From Aminobacter sp039907765 (GTDB lineage Bacteria > Pseudomonadota > Alphaproteobacteria > Rhizobiales > Rhizobiaceae): DNA of 64,000 bases. The DNA is taken from the NCBI RefSeq assembly GCF_039907765.1, contig NZ_JARDJI010000002.1, forward strand, positions 62,001 through 126,000, given 5' to 3'. A model generated the notes under the pieces. That model worked only from the letters and a program-made list of their open reading frames with translations, did no database searches and was not told where the DNA came from. The translations under genes were made by a program, and so were the position numbers. Position 1 is the stretch's first letter; every line of letters begins with the position of its first letter. Shown piece by piece: positions 44,593-54,432 of the stretch.

Positions 44593-46022
44593 GCCTGCTG
44601 TGGACCTCCGAGGCACTTGTCGAGGCGACGGGCGGCCGCCCGTTCGGGCAGATGCCGGAAGGCATCACCGGCATTTCCATCGACAGCCGCAGCCTCGAGC
44701 CGGGCGATGCCTTCTTCGCCATCAGGGGCGACACGATGGACGGCCACGACTTTGCCACCGCCGCCATCAAGGCGGGGGCGGGGCTTCTGGTCGTCGCCGA
44801 GAGCAAGCTGCCGGCGCTCGGCCGGCTGACGGCGCCGATGATCGTGGTGCCCGACGTGCTCGCGGCACTCGAGAAGGCCGGCGTCGCGGCGCGTGCCCGG
44901 TCGCGCGCGCGCATCATCGCCGTCACCGGTTCGGTCGGCAAGACCAGCACCAAGGAGGCGCTGCGGCATGCGCTGTCCTCGGTCGGCAAGGTGCATGCCT
45001 CGGTCGCCTCGTTCAACAACCACTGGGGCGTGCCGCTGACGCTGGCGCGCATGCCCGAGGACAGCGACTACGCCGTCTTCGAGATCGGCATGAACCATCC
45101 CGGCGAGATCAGCCCGCTGGTGCGCATGGTGCGGCCGCATATCGCGATCATCACGCTGATCGCGGCCGCCCATCTCGGTTTCTTCCGCAGCCTCGACGAG
45201 ATCGCCAAGGCCAAGGCCGAGATATTCGAAGGGGTGGAGCCCGGCGGAGCGGTGCTGCTCAACCGCGACGACGGCCGCTTCAAGCTGCTGGAGAAGTTCG
45301 CCCGCGCGGCCGGCATCGACAACGTGATGAGCTACGGCGAGAACGCGCGCGCGACCTTCCGGCTGCTCAAATGCACGCTCGAGGCCGATCACTCGATGAT
45401 CGTCGCGCGCGTCGCCGGCCGCGACGTGCCGGCCCGCGTTGGCGTGCCGGGACGCCATGTGGTCCAGAACGCGCTCGCGGTGCTGGGAGCGGCGCATCTC
45501 TGTGGCGCCGACGTGCCCACCGTCGCGACCGCGCTCGCCTCGATGTCGGCGGCCAGCGGGCGCGGCCAGCGCCACATCCTGCACCTGCCGAACGGACCGA
45601 TCACGCTGATCGACGAAAGCTACAACGCCAATCCGGCCTCGATGAAGGCGGCGATCGAGCTTCTCGACGCCACGCCCGTCGTCGCCGGCGGCAGGCGCAT
45701 CGCCGTGCTTGGCGACATGCTGGAGCTGGGCGCACATTCGGCCAGGCTGCATTCGGCGCTGGCGGAACTGATCGGCTCGACCAGGACCGACATGGTGCTG
45801 CTCGCCGGCCCGGAGATGAAGGCCCTTGCCGATACGCTGCCCGAGGGGTTCAAGGCGGAGTATCGTGCCGGCGTCGAGGAACTCAAGCCGGTGCTTCTGA
45901 GCACGGTGCGCCCCGGCGACGCCATCATGATCAAATCGTCGAAGGGCATCGGCTTTTCCCGGCTGGTCGACGCAATGATCAAGACTTTCCCGGCTCATGC
46001 CGGCAACACCACACCGACCTGA
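44589..46022 (+). CDS. murF: UDP-MurNAc-pentapeptide ligase MurF
   Basis: A 477-residue ligase that adds D-Ala-D-Ala to the UDP-MurNAc-tripeptide. The P-loop is VTGSVGKTSTKEA, followed by FNNHWGVPLTLA and FEIGMNHPGEI. The linker motif ESYNANPASMKAAI is typical of MurF. It overlaps murE and is followed by mraY after 24 bases. Confidence 0.95.
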   Translation: MSLLWTSEALVEATGGRPFGQMPEGITGISIDSRSLEPGDAFFAIRGDTMDGHDFATAAIKAGAGLLVVAESKLPALGRLTAPMIVVPDVLAALEKAGVAARARSRARIIAVTGSVGKTSTKEALRHALSSVGKVHASVASFNNHWGVPLTLARMPEDSDYAVFEIGMNHPGEISPLVRMVRPHIAIITLIAAAHLGFFRSLDEIAKAKAEIFEGVEPGGAVLLNRDDGRFKLLEKFARAAGIDNVMSYGENARATFRLLKCTLEADHSMIVARVAGRDVPARVGVPGRHVVQNALAVLGAAHLCGADVPTVATALASMSAASGRGQRHILHLPNGPITLIDESYNANPASMKAAIELLDATPVVAGGRRIAVLGDMLELGAHSARLHSALAELIGSTRTDMVLLAGPEMKALADTLPEGFKAEYRAGVEELKPVLLSTVRPGDAIMIKSSKGIGFSRLVDAMIKTFPAHAGNTTPT

Positions 46023-46046
46023 CAAGGTCTCGGGGGACGGATACGC

Positions 46047-47129
46047 ATGCTAACTCTGCTTGTCGATTTCGCGGACAAGGTCTCGTTCTTCAACGTCTTC
46101 CGCTACATCACCTTCCGGACCGGCGGGGCGCTGATCACGTCCGCGCTGATCGTCTTCATCTTCGGGCCGGCCATCATCAACTCGCTGCGCCTGAGGCAGG
46201 GCAAGGGCCAGCCGATCCGCGCCGACGGACCGCAGACCCATTTCAAGAAGGCGGGCACGCCGACCATGGGCGGCCTGATGATCCTCTCCGGCATCATCGG
46301 GTCGACGCTGCTCTGGGCCAACATCGCCAGCGTCTATGTCTGGGTGGTGCTGTTCGTGACGCTCGGCTTCGGCGCCATCGGCTTCTACGACGACTATCTG
46401 AAGGTCACCAAGCAATCGCATCTCGGCTTTTCGGGCAAGGCGCGCCTGGGCATCGAGTTCGTGATCGCCGCCATCGCCGCCTGGATCATCATGCAGAACG
46501 GCCAGGCGCCGTTCTCGTCGTCGCTGACCTTCCCGTTCATCAAGGATTTCCTGCTCAACCTGGGCTGGTTCTTCATTCCCTTCGCCTGTTTCGTGGTGGT
46601 CGGCGCCGGCAATGCGGTGAACCTGACGGACGGCCTCGACGGGCTCGCCATCGTGCCGATCATGATCGCCGCGGCGTCCTTCGGCGTCATCGCCTACCTG
46701 TCGGGTAACGCCGTCTTCGCAGAGTACCTGCAGATCCACTTCGTGCCCGGCACCGGCGAACTGGCGGTCATCCTGGGCGCGGTCATCGGCGCCGGCCTCG
46801 GCTTCCTCTGGTTCAACGCGCCGCCCGCCGCCATCTTCATGGGCGACACCGGCTCGCTGGCACTCGGCGGGCTGATCGGCACGGTGGCGGTCGCCACCAA
46901 GCACGAGATCGTCATGGCCATCGTCGGCGGCCTGTTCGTCATGGAGGCGCTGTCGGTCATCATCCAGGTGGGCTTCTTCAAGCTCACCGGCCGCCGGGTG
47001 TTCCTGATGGCGCCGATCCACCATCATTTCGAGAAACTGGGCTGGACCGAGAGCCAGGTGGTCATCCGCTTCTGGATCATTGCCGTCATCCTGGCGCTGA
47101 TCGGCCTGTCCACTCTCAAGCTGCGCTGA
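46047..47129 (+). CDS. mraY: Phospho-MurNAc-pentapeptide transferase MraY
   Basis: A 360-residue inner-membrane enzyme with about ten helices that transfers phospho-MurNAc-pentapeptide to undecaprenyl phosphate (lipid I). Key loops are KKAGTPTMGG, GFYDDYLKV, NLTDGLDGLA, FMGDTGSLALGG and APIHHHFEKLGW. It is seven bases ahead of murD. Confidence 0.96.
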   Translation: MLTLLVDFADKVSFFNVFRYITFRTGGALITSALIVFIFGPAIINSLRLRQGKGQPIRADGPQTHFKKAGTPTMGGLMILSGIIGSTLLWANIASVYVWVVLFVTLGFGAIGFYDDYLKVTKQSHLGFSGKARLGIEFVIAAIAAWIIMQNGQAPFSSSLTFPFIKDFLLNLGWFFIPFACFVVVGAGNAVNLTDGLDGLAIVPIMIAAASFGVIAYLSGNAVFAEYLQIHFVPGTGELAVILGAVIGAGLGFLWFNAPPAAIFMGDTGSLALGGLIGTVAVATKHEIVMAIVGGLFVMEALSVIIQVGFFKLTGRRVFLMAPIHHHFEKLGWTESQVVIRFWIIAVILALIGLSTLKLR

Positions 47130-47136
47130 GGCTGCG

Positions 47137-48540
47137 ATGATCCGAGCCACCTCATTTGCCGGCAAGCAGGTAGCACTTTTCGGGCTCGGCGGTTCCGGCA
47201 TCGCCACTGCACGGTCCTTGGCCGAGGGCGGGGCGCAGGTCGTAGCCTGGGACGACAACCCCGAGAGCGTGGCCAGGGCCGCGGCCGACGGCATAGCCAC
47301 GGCCGACCTGCGCGGCATCGACTGGTCGGCCGTCGCGTCCTTCGTGCTGTCGCCCGGGGTGCCGCTGACCCATCCCAAACCGCACTGGACGGTGGAACTG
47401 GCCCGCGGCGCCGGCGTCGAGGTGATCGGCGACATCGAGCTGTTCGCGCGCGAGCGGCTGGCCACTGCGCCGACCGCGCCCTTCGTGGCGATCACCGGCA
47501 CCAACGGCAAGTCGACGACCACGGCGCTGACCGCCCATATCCTGCAGTCGGCCGGGCGCGACACCCAGATGGGCGGCAATATCGGCCGGGCGGTGATGAC
47601 GCTCGACCCGCCCGAGGCCGGCCGGCACTACGTCGTGGAGTGCTCCTCCTACCAAATCGACCTGGCCCCTTCGGTCAATCCGACGGCCGGCATCCTGCTC
47701 AACCTGACGCCGGACCATCTCGACCGCCACGGTACCATGCAGCACTACGCCTCGATCAAGGAAAGGCTGGTTGCAGGCAGCGACACGGCGATCGTCGGGG
47801 TCGACGACGTCTATTGCGCCCAGATCGCCGACCGGCTGGAACGCGCCGGCAAGGACGTGGTCCGCATCTCCAAGCGCCTGCCGCTGACAGACGGCTACTT
47901 CGCCGACGGCACCGACCTGATGGAGGCGATCGACGGGCGCTACAGCCGCATCGCCTTCCTGGAAGGCATCGGCTCACTGCGCGGCCAGCACAATGCCCAG
48001 AATGCGCTCGCGGCCGTCGCCGCCTGCCTCAGGGTCGGCCTGGACCTCGGGGAAATCCAGGCAGGGCTCGAGAGCTTTCCCGGCCTTGCCCACCGCATGG
48101 AGCAGGTGGGGCGCAAGGGGCACGTGCTGTTCGTCAACGATTCCAAGGCGACCAATGCGGATGCCGCGGCACCGGCCCTGTCGAGCTTCCAGCGCATCTA
48201 CTGGATCGCCGGCGGCCTGCCGAAGGAAGGTGGCATCGAGCCGCTGCGCAGCTTCTTCCCGCGCATCGCGCGCGCCTATCTCATCGGCGAGGCCGCGCCG
48301 GCCTTCGCCGCGACATTGGGCGAGGCGGTGCCTTATGAGATCGCCGGAACGCTGGCTGCCGCAGTCGAGCACGCCGCGGAAGACGCGGCCAAGGACGACA
48401 GCGGCGAGGCGGTGGTGCTGCTGTCGCCGGCCTGCGCCAGCTTCGACCAGTTCAAGAATTTCGAGGTCCGCGGCGAAGCCTTCAGGCAAGCTGTGAATGC
48501 TATTGATGGCGTCAGCGCTATCGGAGGGGCAAGGCCATGA
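47137..48540 (+). CDS. murD: UDP-MurNAc-Ala-D-Glu ligase MurD
   Basis: A 467-residue cytoplasmic ligase that adds D-glutamate. The Rossmann-like N-terminus is VALFGLGGSGIATARSL, the P-loop AITGTNGKSTTTAL and the later motif NDSKATNADAA. Its end overlaps ftsW by four bases. Confidence 0.95.
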   Translation: MIRATSFAGKQVALFGLGGSGIATARSLAEGGAQVVAWDDNPESVARAAADGIATADLRGIDWSAVASFVLSPGVPLTHPKPHWTVELARGAGVEVIGDIELFARERLATAPTAPFVAITGTNGKSTTTALTAHILQSAGRDTQMGGNIGRAVMTLDPPEAGRHYVVECSSYQIDLAPSVNPTAGILLNLTPDHLDRHGTMQHYASIKERLVAGSDTAIVGVDDVYCAQIADRLERAGKDVVRISKRLPLTDGYFADGTDLMEAIDGRYSRIAFLEGIGSLRGQHNAQNALAAVAACLRVGLDLGEIQAGLESFPGLAHRMEQVGRKGHVLFVNDSKATNADAAAPALSSFQRIYWIAGGLPKEGGIEPLRSFFPRIARAYLIGEAAPAFAATLGEAVPYEIAGTLAAAVEHAAEDAAKDDSGEAVVLLSPACASFDQFKNFEVRGEAFRQAVNAIDGVSAIGGARP

Positions 48541-49691
48541 TCAGTCGTCTCGACAGAAGTCCCGTCGCCATGTGGTGGTGGACCGTCGACAGATGGTTCC
48601 TCGCGGCGTTCCTCATGCTGATGGGGCTGGGCATCGTGCTTTCATTCGCCGCGAGCCCGGCGGTGGCACAGCGCATCGGCCTCGACATGTTCCATTTCGC
48701 CACGCGCCAGATCATCTTCACCATCCCGGCCCTGATGGTGATGATCGCGGTCTCCTTCCTCGATGTGCGGCAGATCAGGCGCCTGTCGATCATCATGCTC
48801 GGCATCATGCTGGTGCTGATGGTGGCGGTGCTCTTCGTGGGCGTCGAGGTCAAGGGCGCGCGGCGCTGGGTCTCGCTCGCCGGCCTCTCCATCCAGCCGT
48901 CGGAATTCCTCAAGCCCGCCTTCGTCGTGATCTCCGCCTGGCTGATGTCGGAGCATGAGCGCCATCACGAAATTCCGGGCAACCTCTTCGCCATGATCCT
49001 GCTCGGCGTCGTGCTTGCGCTGCTCATGGCGCAGCCGGACTTCGGCCAGACCATGCTGGTGCTGGGAACCTGGGGCGTCATGTTCTTCATGGCCGGCATG
49101 TCCTGGTTCTGGATCATCACGCTCGGCGCGCTCGGCGCCGGCGGCGGCTTTGCTGCCTACATGTTCTTCCCGCACGTCGCCGGCCGTATCGACCGCTTCC
49201 TCACTGGCGAAGGCGATACTTTCCAGGTCGACATGGGGCGCGAAGCGATCGTCAGCGGCGGCTGGTTCGGCGTCGGGCCCGGCGAGGGCGTGGTCAAGCG
49301 CGTCATTCCCGACAGTCATGCCGACTTCATCTTCTCGGTCGCGGGCGAGGAGTTCGGCATCGTGCTGCTGCTCGCCATCATGTCGATCTTCGCCTTCATC
49401 GTGCTGCGTGGTTTGAGGACGGCGCTCAAGGAGCAGGACGACTTCACCCGCTATGCGGTGGCGGGGCTCGTCGTGGTGTTCGGCTTCCAGGCGATCATCA
49501 ACATGAGCGTGAACCTGCAGCTGATGCCCGCCAAGGGCATGACGCTGCCGTTCATCTCCTATGGCGGCTCCTCGCTGATCGCGATCGCCATGTCCATGGG
49601 CATGGTCTTGGCGCTGACCCGCAAGAAGCCGGAAAAGCTCAGGCAGACGGGCTTCGGCGCGGACAGCCGGCGCATGCTCCCGGCCGAATAA
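48537..49691 (+). CDS. ftsW: Septal peptidoglycan glycosyltransferase FtsW
   Basis: A 384-residue SEDS-family protein with about ten helices that polymerises lipid II at the septum with FtsI. WVSLAGLSIQPSEFLKPAFV and the loop AGEEFGIVL are typical; the C-terminal GMTLPFISYGGSSL is the family signature. The order murD-ftsW-murG is standard. murG starts one base after its stop. Confidence 0.95.
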   Translation: MISRLDRSPVAMWWWTVDRWFLAAFLMLMGLGIVLSFAASPAVAQRIGLDMFHFATRQIIFTIPALMVMIAVSFLDVRQIRRLSIIMLGIMLVLMVAVLFVGVEVKGARRWVSLAGLSIQPSEFLKPAFVVISAWLMSEHERHHEIPGNLFAMILLGVVLALLMAQPDFGQTMLVLGTWGVMFFMAGMSWFWIITLGALGAGGGFAAYMFFPHVAGRIDRFLTGEGDTFQVDMGREAIVSGGWFGVGPGEGVVKRVIPDSHADFIFSVAGEEFGIVLLLAIMSIFAFIVLRGLRTALKEQDDFTRYAVAGLVVVFGFQAIINMSVNLQLMPAKGMTLPFISYGGSSLIAIAMSMGMVLALTRKKPEKLRQTGFGADSRRMLPAE

Positions 49692-49692
49692 G

Positions 49693-50820
49693 ATGGCCAA
49701 GGGTACCGTCATGCTTGCCGCCGGGGGGACCGGCGGCCATCTCTTTCCCGCCGAGGCGCTGGCGCACGAACTGACGGCGCGCGGCTGGCAGGTGCACCTC
49801 GCCACCGACGACCGGGCGGAGCGCTTCGCCGGAAAATTCCCGGCAGCGGCCATCCATCCCATTCCCTCGGCGACGATCGGCTCCAAGAACCCGATAGCGC
49901 TGCTGCGCGCGTTCTGGAGCATCTGGCGGGGCGTGCGCGAGGCGTCCCGGGTCATCGCCAGGATCAAGCCGGCGGTGGTGATCGGCTTCGGCGGCTATCC
50001 GACGCTGCCGCCGCTCTACGCTGCGACACGGCGCAGCGTGCCGGCCATGGTGCACGAGCAGAACGCCGTGATGGGTCGCGCCAACAGGGCGCTGGCGGGC
50101 AGGGTCGACGCCATTGCCGGCGGTTTCCTGCCGGAGAACACGGGCGCCAACAGCGCCAAGACCGTGGTGACGGGCAATCCGGTGCGTCCCGCGGTGATCG
50201 AGGCGGCCAAGGCGCCCTATGCGGCTTCCGGCGCTTCGGACCGCTTCAACCTGCTGGTCTTCGGCGGCAGCCAGGGTGCGCAGTTCTTTTCCGATGCCGT
50301 GCCGGGCGCGATCGCGATGCTGCCGGAGGCGCAGCGCAAGCGGCTCCGGGTCACCCAGCAGGCCCGCGCCGAGGACGCCGACAAGGTCAAGGCGGCCTAC
50401 GCCAGGCTCGGCATCGAGGCCGACGTCTCGCCGTTCTTCACCGACATGGCGCAGCGCATGGCCGCTGCCCATCTGGTGATCTCGCGCTCTGGCGCGTCGA
50501 CGGTCTCCGAGATTTCGGTGATCGGCCGGCCGGCGCTGCTGGTGCCCTATCCGCACGCGCTCGACCACGACCAGGCGGCGAATGCGGCACGGCTTGCAGC
50601 TGCGGGCGGCGCGGAGGTGCACCCGCAGTCGACGCTGTCGACCGAGCGCATCGCTGCCCTTCTCGGCGCCGCGATGGTCGAGCCGGAGCGGATGGCGGCG
50701 ATGGCGGCTGCCGCGAGGTCAGTGGGCAGGGCGGATGCCACGAGGTTGCTCGCCGACCTCGCAGAGGCTATTGCCTCCGGCATACCCGTTGCTGAATTCA
50801 AGAAGGGAGTGCGGCCATGA
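49693..50820 (+). CDS. murG: UDP-GlcNAc transferase MurG
   Basis: A 375-residue GT28 enzyme that adds GlcNAc to lipid I at the inner face of the membrane. G-loops are AAGGTGGHLFPAEALA and VFGGSQGAQFFSDAVP. ISRSGASTVSEI and the Y-x-HALDHDQ motif (PYPHALDHDQAANA) bind UDP-GlcNAc. It overlaps murC by four bases. Confidence 0.95.
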   Translation: MAKGTVMLAAGGTGGHLFPAEALAHELTARGWQVHLATDDRAERFAGKFPAAAIHPIPSATIGSKNPIALLRAFWSIWRGVREASRVIARIKPAVVIGFGGYPTLPPLYAATRRSVPAMVHEQNAVMGRANRALAGRVDAIAGGFLPENTGANSAKTVVTGNPVRPAVIEAAKAPYAASGASDRFNLLVFGGSQGAQFFSDAVPGAIAMLPEAQRKRLRVTQQARAEDADKVKAAYARLGIEADVSPFFTDMAQRMAAAHLVISRSGASTVSEISVIGRPALLVPYPHALDHDQAANAARLAAAGGAEVHPQSTLSTERIAALLGAAMVEPERMAAMAAAARSVGRADATRLLADLAEAIASGIPVAEFKKGVRP

Positions 50821-52223
50821 AGATGCCGCAGACCATCGGTCTCGTTCATTTCATCGGCATTGGCGGCATCGGCATGAGCGGTATCGCCGAAGTGCTGCAC
50901 AATCTCGGCTACAAGGTGCAGGGGTCGGACCAGGCCGACAGCGCCAACGTGCAGCGCCTGCGCGCCAAGGGCATCGACTGCTTCGTCGGCCACAAGGCCG
51001 AGAACCTGGGCGACGCCGAGGTGATCGTGGTGTCGACCGCGATCAAGAAGTCCAACCCGGAACTCAAGGCGGCGCGCGAAAAGCTGCTGCCGATCGTCCG
51101 TCGTGCCGAGATGCTGGCCGAGCTGATGCGCTTCCGCAATGCGGTGGCGATCGGCGGCACGCACGGCAAGACGACCACCACATCGATGGTGGCGACGCTG
51201 CTCGACGCCGGCGGCCTCGACCCGACCGTCATCAACGGCGGCATCATCAACGCCTACGGCACCAATGCGCGCATGGGCGAGGGCGAGTGGATGGTCGTCG
51301 AGGCGGACGAGAGCGACGGCACCTTCCTCAAGCTGCCGGCCGACGTCGCCGTCGTCACCAATATCGACCCGGAGCACCTCGACCACTACGGCACGTTCGA
51401 CAAGGTGCGCGACGCGTTCCGCCAGTTCGTCGAGAACGTCCCCTTCTACGGCTTCGGCGTGATGTGCACCGACCATCCCGAGGTGCAGGCGCTGGTCAGC
51501 CATATCGAGGATCGCCGCGTCATCACCTATGGCGAGAACGCGCAAGCCGACGTGCGCTTCACCAACCACCGCATGGACGGCGCGGTCTCGGTCTTCGACG
51601 TGGTCATCCGCAACCGCAAGTCGGCGTCGTCGACGACCATCGAAGGCCTTCGCCTGCCGATGCCAGGCCGCCACAACGTCTCCAACGCCACGGCTGCGAT
51701 CGCCGTTGCGACCGAGCTCGGCATTTCCGCCGAGGCGGTGAAGCGCGGGCTGTCGTCCTTCGGCGGCGTCAAGCGCCGCTTCACGCACACCGGCAGCTGG
51801 AACGGCGTCGAGGTGTTCGACGACTACGGCCACCATCCGGTCGAGATCAAGGCGGTGCTCAGGGCGGCGCGCGAGGCCACCGGGGGGCGCGTCATCGCCA
51901 TCGCCCAGCCGCACCGCTTCACCCGCCTGCATGATCTGTTCGACGACTTCGCGGCGTGCTTCAACGACGCCGACACGGTCATGGTCGCGCCGGTCTATGC
52001 CGCGGGCGAAGATGCCATCGACGGCGTCAACTCCGAGGCGTTGACCGCGCGCATCCGCGCCGGCGGCCATCGCGACGCCCGCTACATCGACGGGGCAGCG
52101 GCAGTCGCGCCGATCGTGCGCGAGCTTGCCAAGCCGGGCGATTTCGTCGTCTTCCTCGGCGCCGGCAACATCACGCAATGGGCCTATGCCCTGCCGGGCG
52201 AACTCGCCGGGGGTGGGTCGTGA
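50817..52223 (+). CDS. murC: UDP-MurNAc-alanine ligase MurC
   Basis: A 468-residue ligase adding L-alanine to UDP-MurNAc. The N-terminal HFIGIGGIGMSGIAEVL, the P-loop GGTHGKTTTTSMVA, VEADESDGTFLKL and DDYGHHPVEI are classic MurC motifs. Its stop overlaps the GTG start of murB. Confidence 0.96.
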   Translation: MKMPQTIGLVHFIGIGGIGMSGIAEVLHNLGYKVQGSDQADSANVQRLRAKGIDCFVGHKAENLGDAEVIVVSTAIKKSNPELKAAREKLLPIVRRAEMLAELMRFRNAVAIGGTHGKTTTTSMVATLLDAGGLDPTVINGGIINAYGTNARMGEGEWMVVEADESDGTFLKLPADVAVVTNIDPEHLDHYGTFDKVRDAFRQFVENVPFYGFGVMCTDHPEVQALVSHIEDRRVITYGENAQADVRFTNHRMDGAVSVFDVVIRNRKSASSTTIEGLRLPMPGRHNVSNATAAIAVATELGISAEAVKRGLSSFGGVKRRFTHTGSWNGVEVFDDYGHHPVEIKAVLRAAREATGGRVIAIAQPHRFTRLHDLFDDFAACFNDADTVMVAPVYAAGEDAIDGVNSEALTARIRAGGHRDARYIDGAAAVAPIVRELAKPGDFVVFLGAGNITQWAYALPGELAGGGS

Positions 52224-53188
52224 CGGGCGGAGGAGAAGCGCTTCTCGCCAAACTCGCCGATCGGCTGTCGGGCCTGCGCGGGCGCATGACCGTCAATGCC
52301 GAGATGGAGAAGATCACCTGGTTCCGCGCCGGCGGCATCGCCGACGCGCTGTTCCAGCCGGCCGACGAAGAGGATCTCGCGGCGTTCCTGAAGGCCGTGC
52401 CGGAGGAAATCCCGGTCATGGTGGTGGGCATCGGCTCCAACCTCCTGGTGCGCGAGGGCGGAATTCCCGGCTTCGTGGTGAGGTTGTCGGCGAAGGGTTT
52501 CGGCGAAGCCGAGACGGTGTCGGACACGCAGATCCGGGCAGGGGCGGCGACGCCCGACAAGCGCGTGGCGGCACTCGCCCACGACAGCGGCATAGGCGGC
52601 TTCCATTTCTACCACGGCATCCCCGGAGCCATCGGCGGGGCGCTGCGCATGAATGCGGGCGCCAACGGCGTCGAGACGCGCGAGCGCGTCGTCGAGGTGC
52701 GAGCGCTCGACCGCGCCGGCAACCTGCACGTGCTCTCCAACGCCGACATGGGCTACAGCTACCGCCATTCGTCGGCCGCGCCCGGCCTGATTTTCACTTC
52801 GGCGCTGTTCGAGGGCTATGGCGAGGACAAGGACGCGATCAAGGCAGCCATGGACGCGGTCCAGCATCATCGCGAGACGGTGCAGCCGATCCGCGAGAAG
52901 ACCGGCGGCTCGACCTTCAAGAATCCCGAGGGCACCTCCGCCTGGAAGGAAATCGACAAGGCCGGATGCCGGGGCCTGATGATCGGCGGCGCGCAGATGT
53001 CGCCGATGCACTGCAACTTCATGATCAACACCGGCACGGCCACCGGCTACGACCTCGAATATCTCGGCGAGACCGTGCGCGGCCGCGTGCTGGAGCATTC
53101 CGGCATCCGCCTGCAGTGGGAGATCAAGCGCATCGGCAGGTTCAAACAGGGTCACGAAGTGCAGGAGTTCCTTGGGCAAATGCTATAG
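52220..53188 (+). CDS. murB: UDP-N-acetylenolpyruvoylglucosamine reductase MurB
   Basis: A 322-residue FAD enzyme that reduces the enolpyruvyl group to make UDP-MurNAc. WFRAGGIADALFQP, GIGSNLLVREGGI, HFYHGIPGAIGGALRMNAGA and STFKNPEG match type I MurB. The start is GTG at 52220, overlapping the murC stop. It is the last gene before an intrinsic terminator. Confidence 0.95.
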   Translation: MTGGGEALLAKLADRLSGLRGRMTVNAEMEKITWFRAGGIADALFQPADEEDLAAFLKAVPEEIPVMVVGIGSNLLVREGGIPGFVVRLSAKGFGEAETVSDTQIRAGAATPDKRVAALAHDSGIGGFHFYHGIPGAIGGALRMNAGANGVETRERVVEVRALDRAGNLHVLSNADMGYSYRHSSAAPGLIFTSALFEGYGEDKDAIKAAMDAVQHHRETVQPIREKTGGSTFKNPEGTSAWKEIDKAGCRGLMIGGAQMSPMHCNFMINTGTATGYDLEYLGETVRGRVLEHSGIRLQWEIKRIGRFKQGHEVQEFLGQML

Positions 53189-53505
53189 GGAGACTGACCC
53201 AGCAACGTTTCCGCGCAGCCCCCGATGCCCATGGCGCCGGGGGCTTTTTGCTGCCCGAATTTCGCCCCTCGCCGTTGCCAATCCGAGGGCGCCCGGGATT
53301 CGCCCGGGTCACGAATTCGCAATGATTTCCAATCGGCACTTGCCACGGAATCAAGTCTCTGATTCTCTGACCTAAAGCGTTTCCTGATTTGAGTCGCGTG
53401 ACGCGTGGCCCGCGTTTTCATCCGGAGGTTCCACTTCCGGACAGGTCGGATTCAGTCTTTGGAAACAAGGCGTTGCGTGCTGAGTTGAGAGGGGATTCTC
53501 GCAAG
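53189..53505. other. Gap between murB and ddl
   Basis: These 317 bases carry a terminator (53217-53249) and then a long ddl leader. A stretch CTAAAGCGTTTCCTGATTTG (53372-53391) resembles intergenic repeats common in rhizobia by eye. No gene is seen. Confidence 0.6.
53217..53249 (+). terminator. Intrinsic terminator after murB
   Basis: Stem AGCCCCCG (53217-53224) with CGGGGGCT (53238-53245), 13-base loop containing CCCATGG, then TTTT. It splits the dcw cluster into two transcription units. Confidence 0.85.
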
Positions 53506-54432
53506 ATGAAGTCGAAGCACGTTGCTGTCCTGATGGGTGGATTCTCGTCCGAGCGGCCCGTGTCCCTTTCGTCCGGGAATGCCTGCGCGGATGAGCTCGA
53601 GCAGGTAGGCTACCGGGTCAGCCGCGTCGATGTCGGGCGCGATGTCGGCACCGTGCTTTCGGCGCTCAAGCCGGACGTTGCGTTCAATGCCCTGCATGGT
53701 CCCTTCGGCGAGGACGGCACGATCCAGGGCATCCTCGAATTCCTCGCCATCCCCTACACCCATTCGGGCGTGCTGGCCTCGGCGCTCGCCATGAACAAGG
53801 AGCAGTCCAAGAAGGTTGCCAGGGCAGCGGGCATTCCGGTGGCCGAATCCAGGGTTCTCGACCGCTTCACCATCCGCAACGAGCATCCGATGGCGCCGCC
53901 CTATGTGGTGAAGCCGGTGGCCGAGGGGTCGAGCTTCGGCGTGGTGATCGTGAAGGAGGATCAGTCGCATCCGCCGCAGATCATCTCGTCGCCCGAGTGG
54001 CGCTACGGCGAGGCGGTCATGGTGGAGCGCTACATCCATGGCCGCGAGTTGACCTGCGCGGTGATGGGCGACGTGGCGCTGGGCGTCTGCGAGATCGTGC
54101 CGACGGGGCATGCCTTCTACGATTACGATTCAAAATACGTGCCGGGCGGATCAAAGCACGAATGCCCCGCGAAAGTTTCACCGATTATTTACCAAAAAAT
54201 ACAAAGACTGGCGCTCAAGGCTCACCAAGCGATCGGGTGCCGGGGCGTCTCCCGGTCTGACTTCCGGTACGACGACCGCCATTCCGAAAACGGGGAGGTC
54301 GTCTGGCTGGAGGTCAATACGCAACCCGGCATGACGCCGACGTCGCTGGTGCCCGAGATTGCCGCCCAAGCCGGGCATTCGTTTGGTGAGTTGTTGAGTT
54401 GGATGGTGGAGGACGCTTCGTGTTTGCGTTGA
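53506..54432 (+). CDS. ddl: D-alanine-D-alanine ligase
   Basis: A 308-residue ATP-grasp ligase that makes D-Ala-D-Ala for MurF. VAVLMGGFSSERPVSLSSG, LHGPFGEDGTIQG, VKPVAEGSSFGVVIV and the metal site WLEVNTQPGMTPTSL are diagnostic. The ATG at 53506 gives the usual length; in-frame codons before it are not family-like. Around 54130-54200 the local base composition is AT-richer and codon use looser than in the rest of the gene. It overlaps ftsQ by 13 bases. Confidence 0.94.
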   Translation: MKSKHVAVLMGGFSSERPVSLSSGNACADELEQVGYRVSRVDVGRDVGTVLSALKPDVAFNALHGPFGEDGTIQGILEFLAIPYTHSGVLASALAMNKEQSKKVARAAGIPVAESRVLDRFTIRNEHPMAPPYVVKPVAEGSSFGVVIVKEDQSHPPQIISSPEWRYGEAVMVERYIHGRELTCAVMGDVALGVCEIVPTGHAFYDYDSKYVPGGSKHECPAKVSPIIYQKIQRLALKAHQAIGCRGVSRSDFRYDDRHSENGEVVWLEVNTQPGMTPTSLVPEIAAQAGHSFGELLSWMVEDASCLR

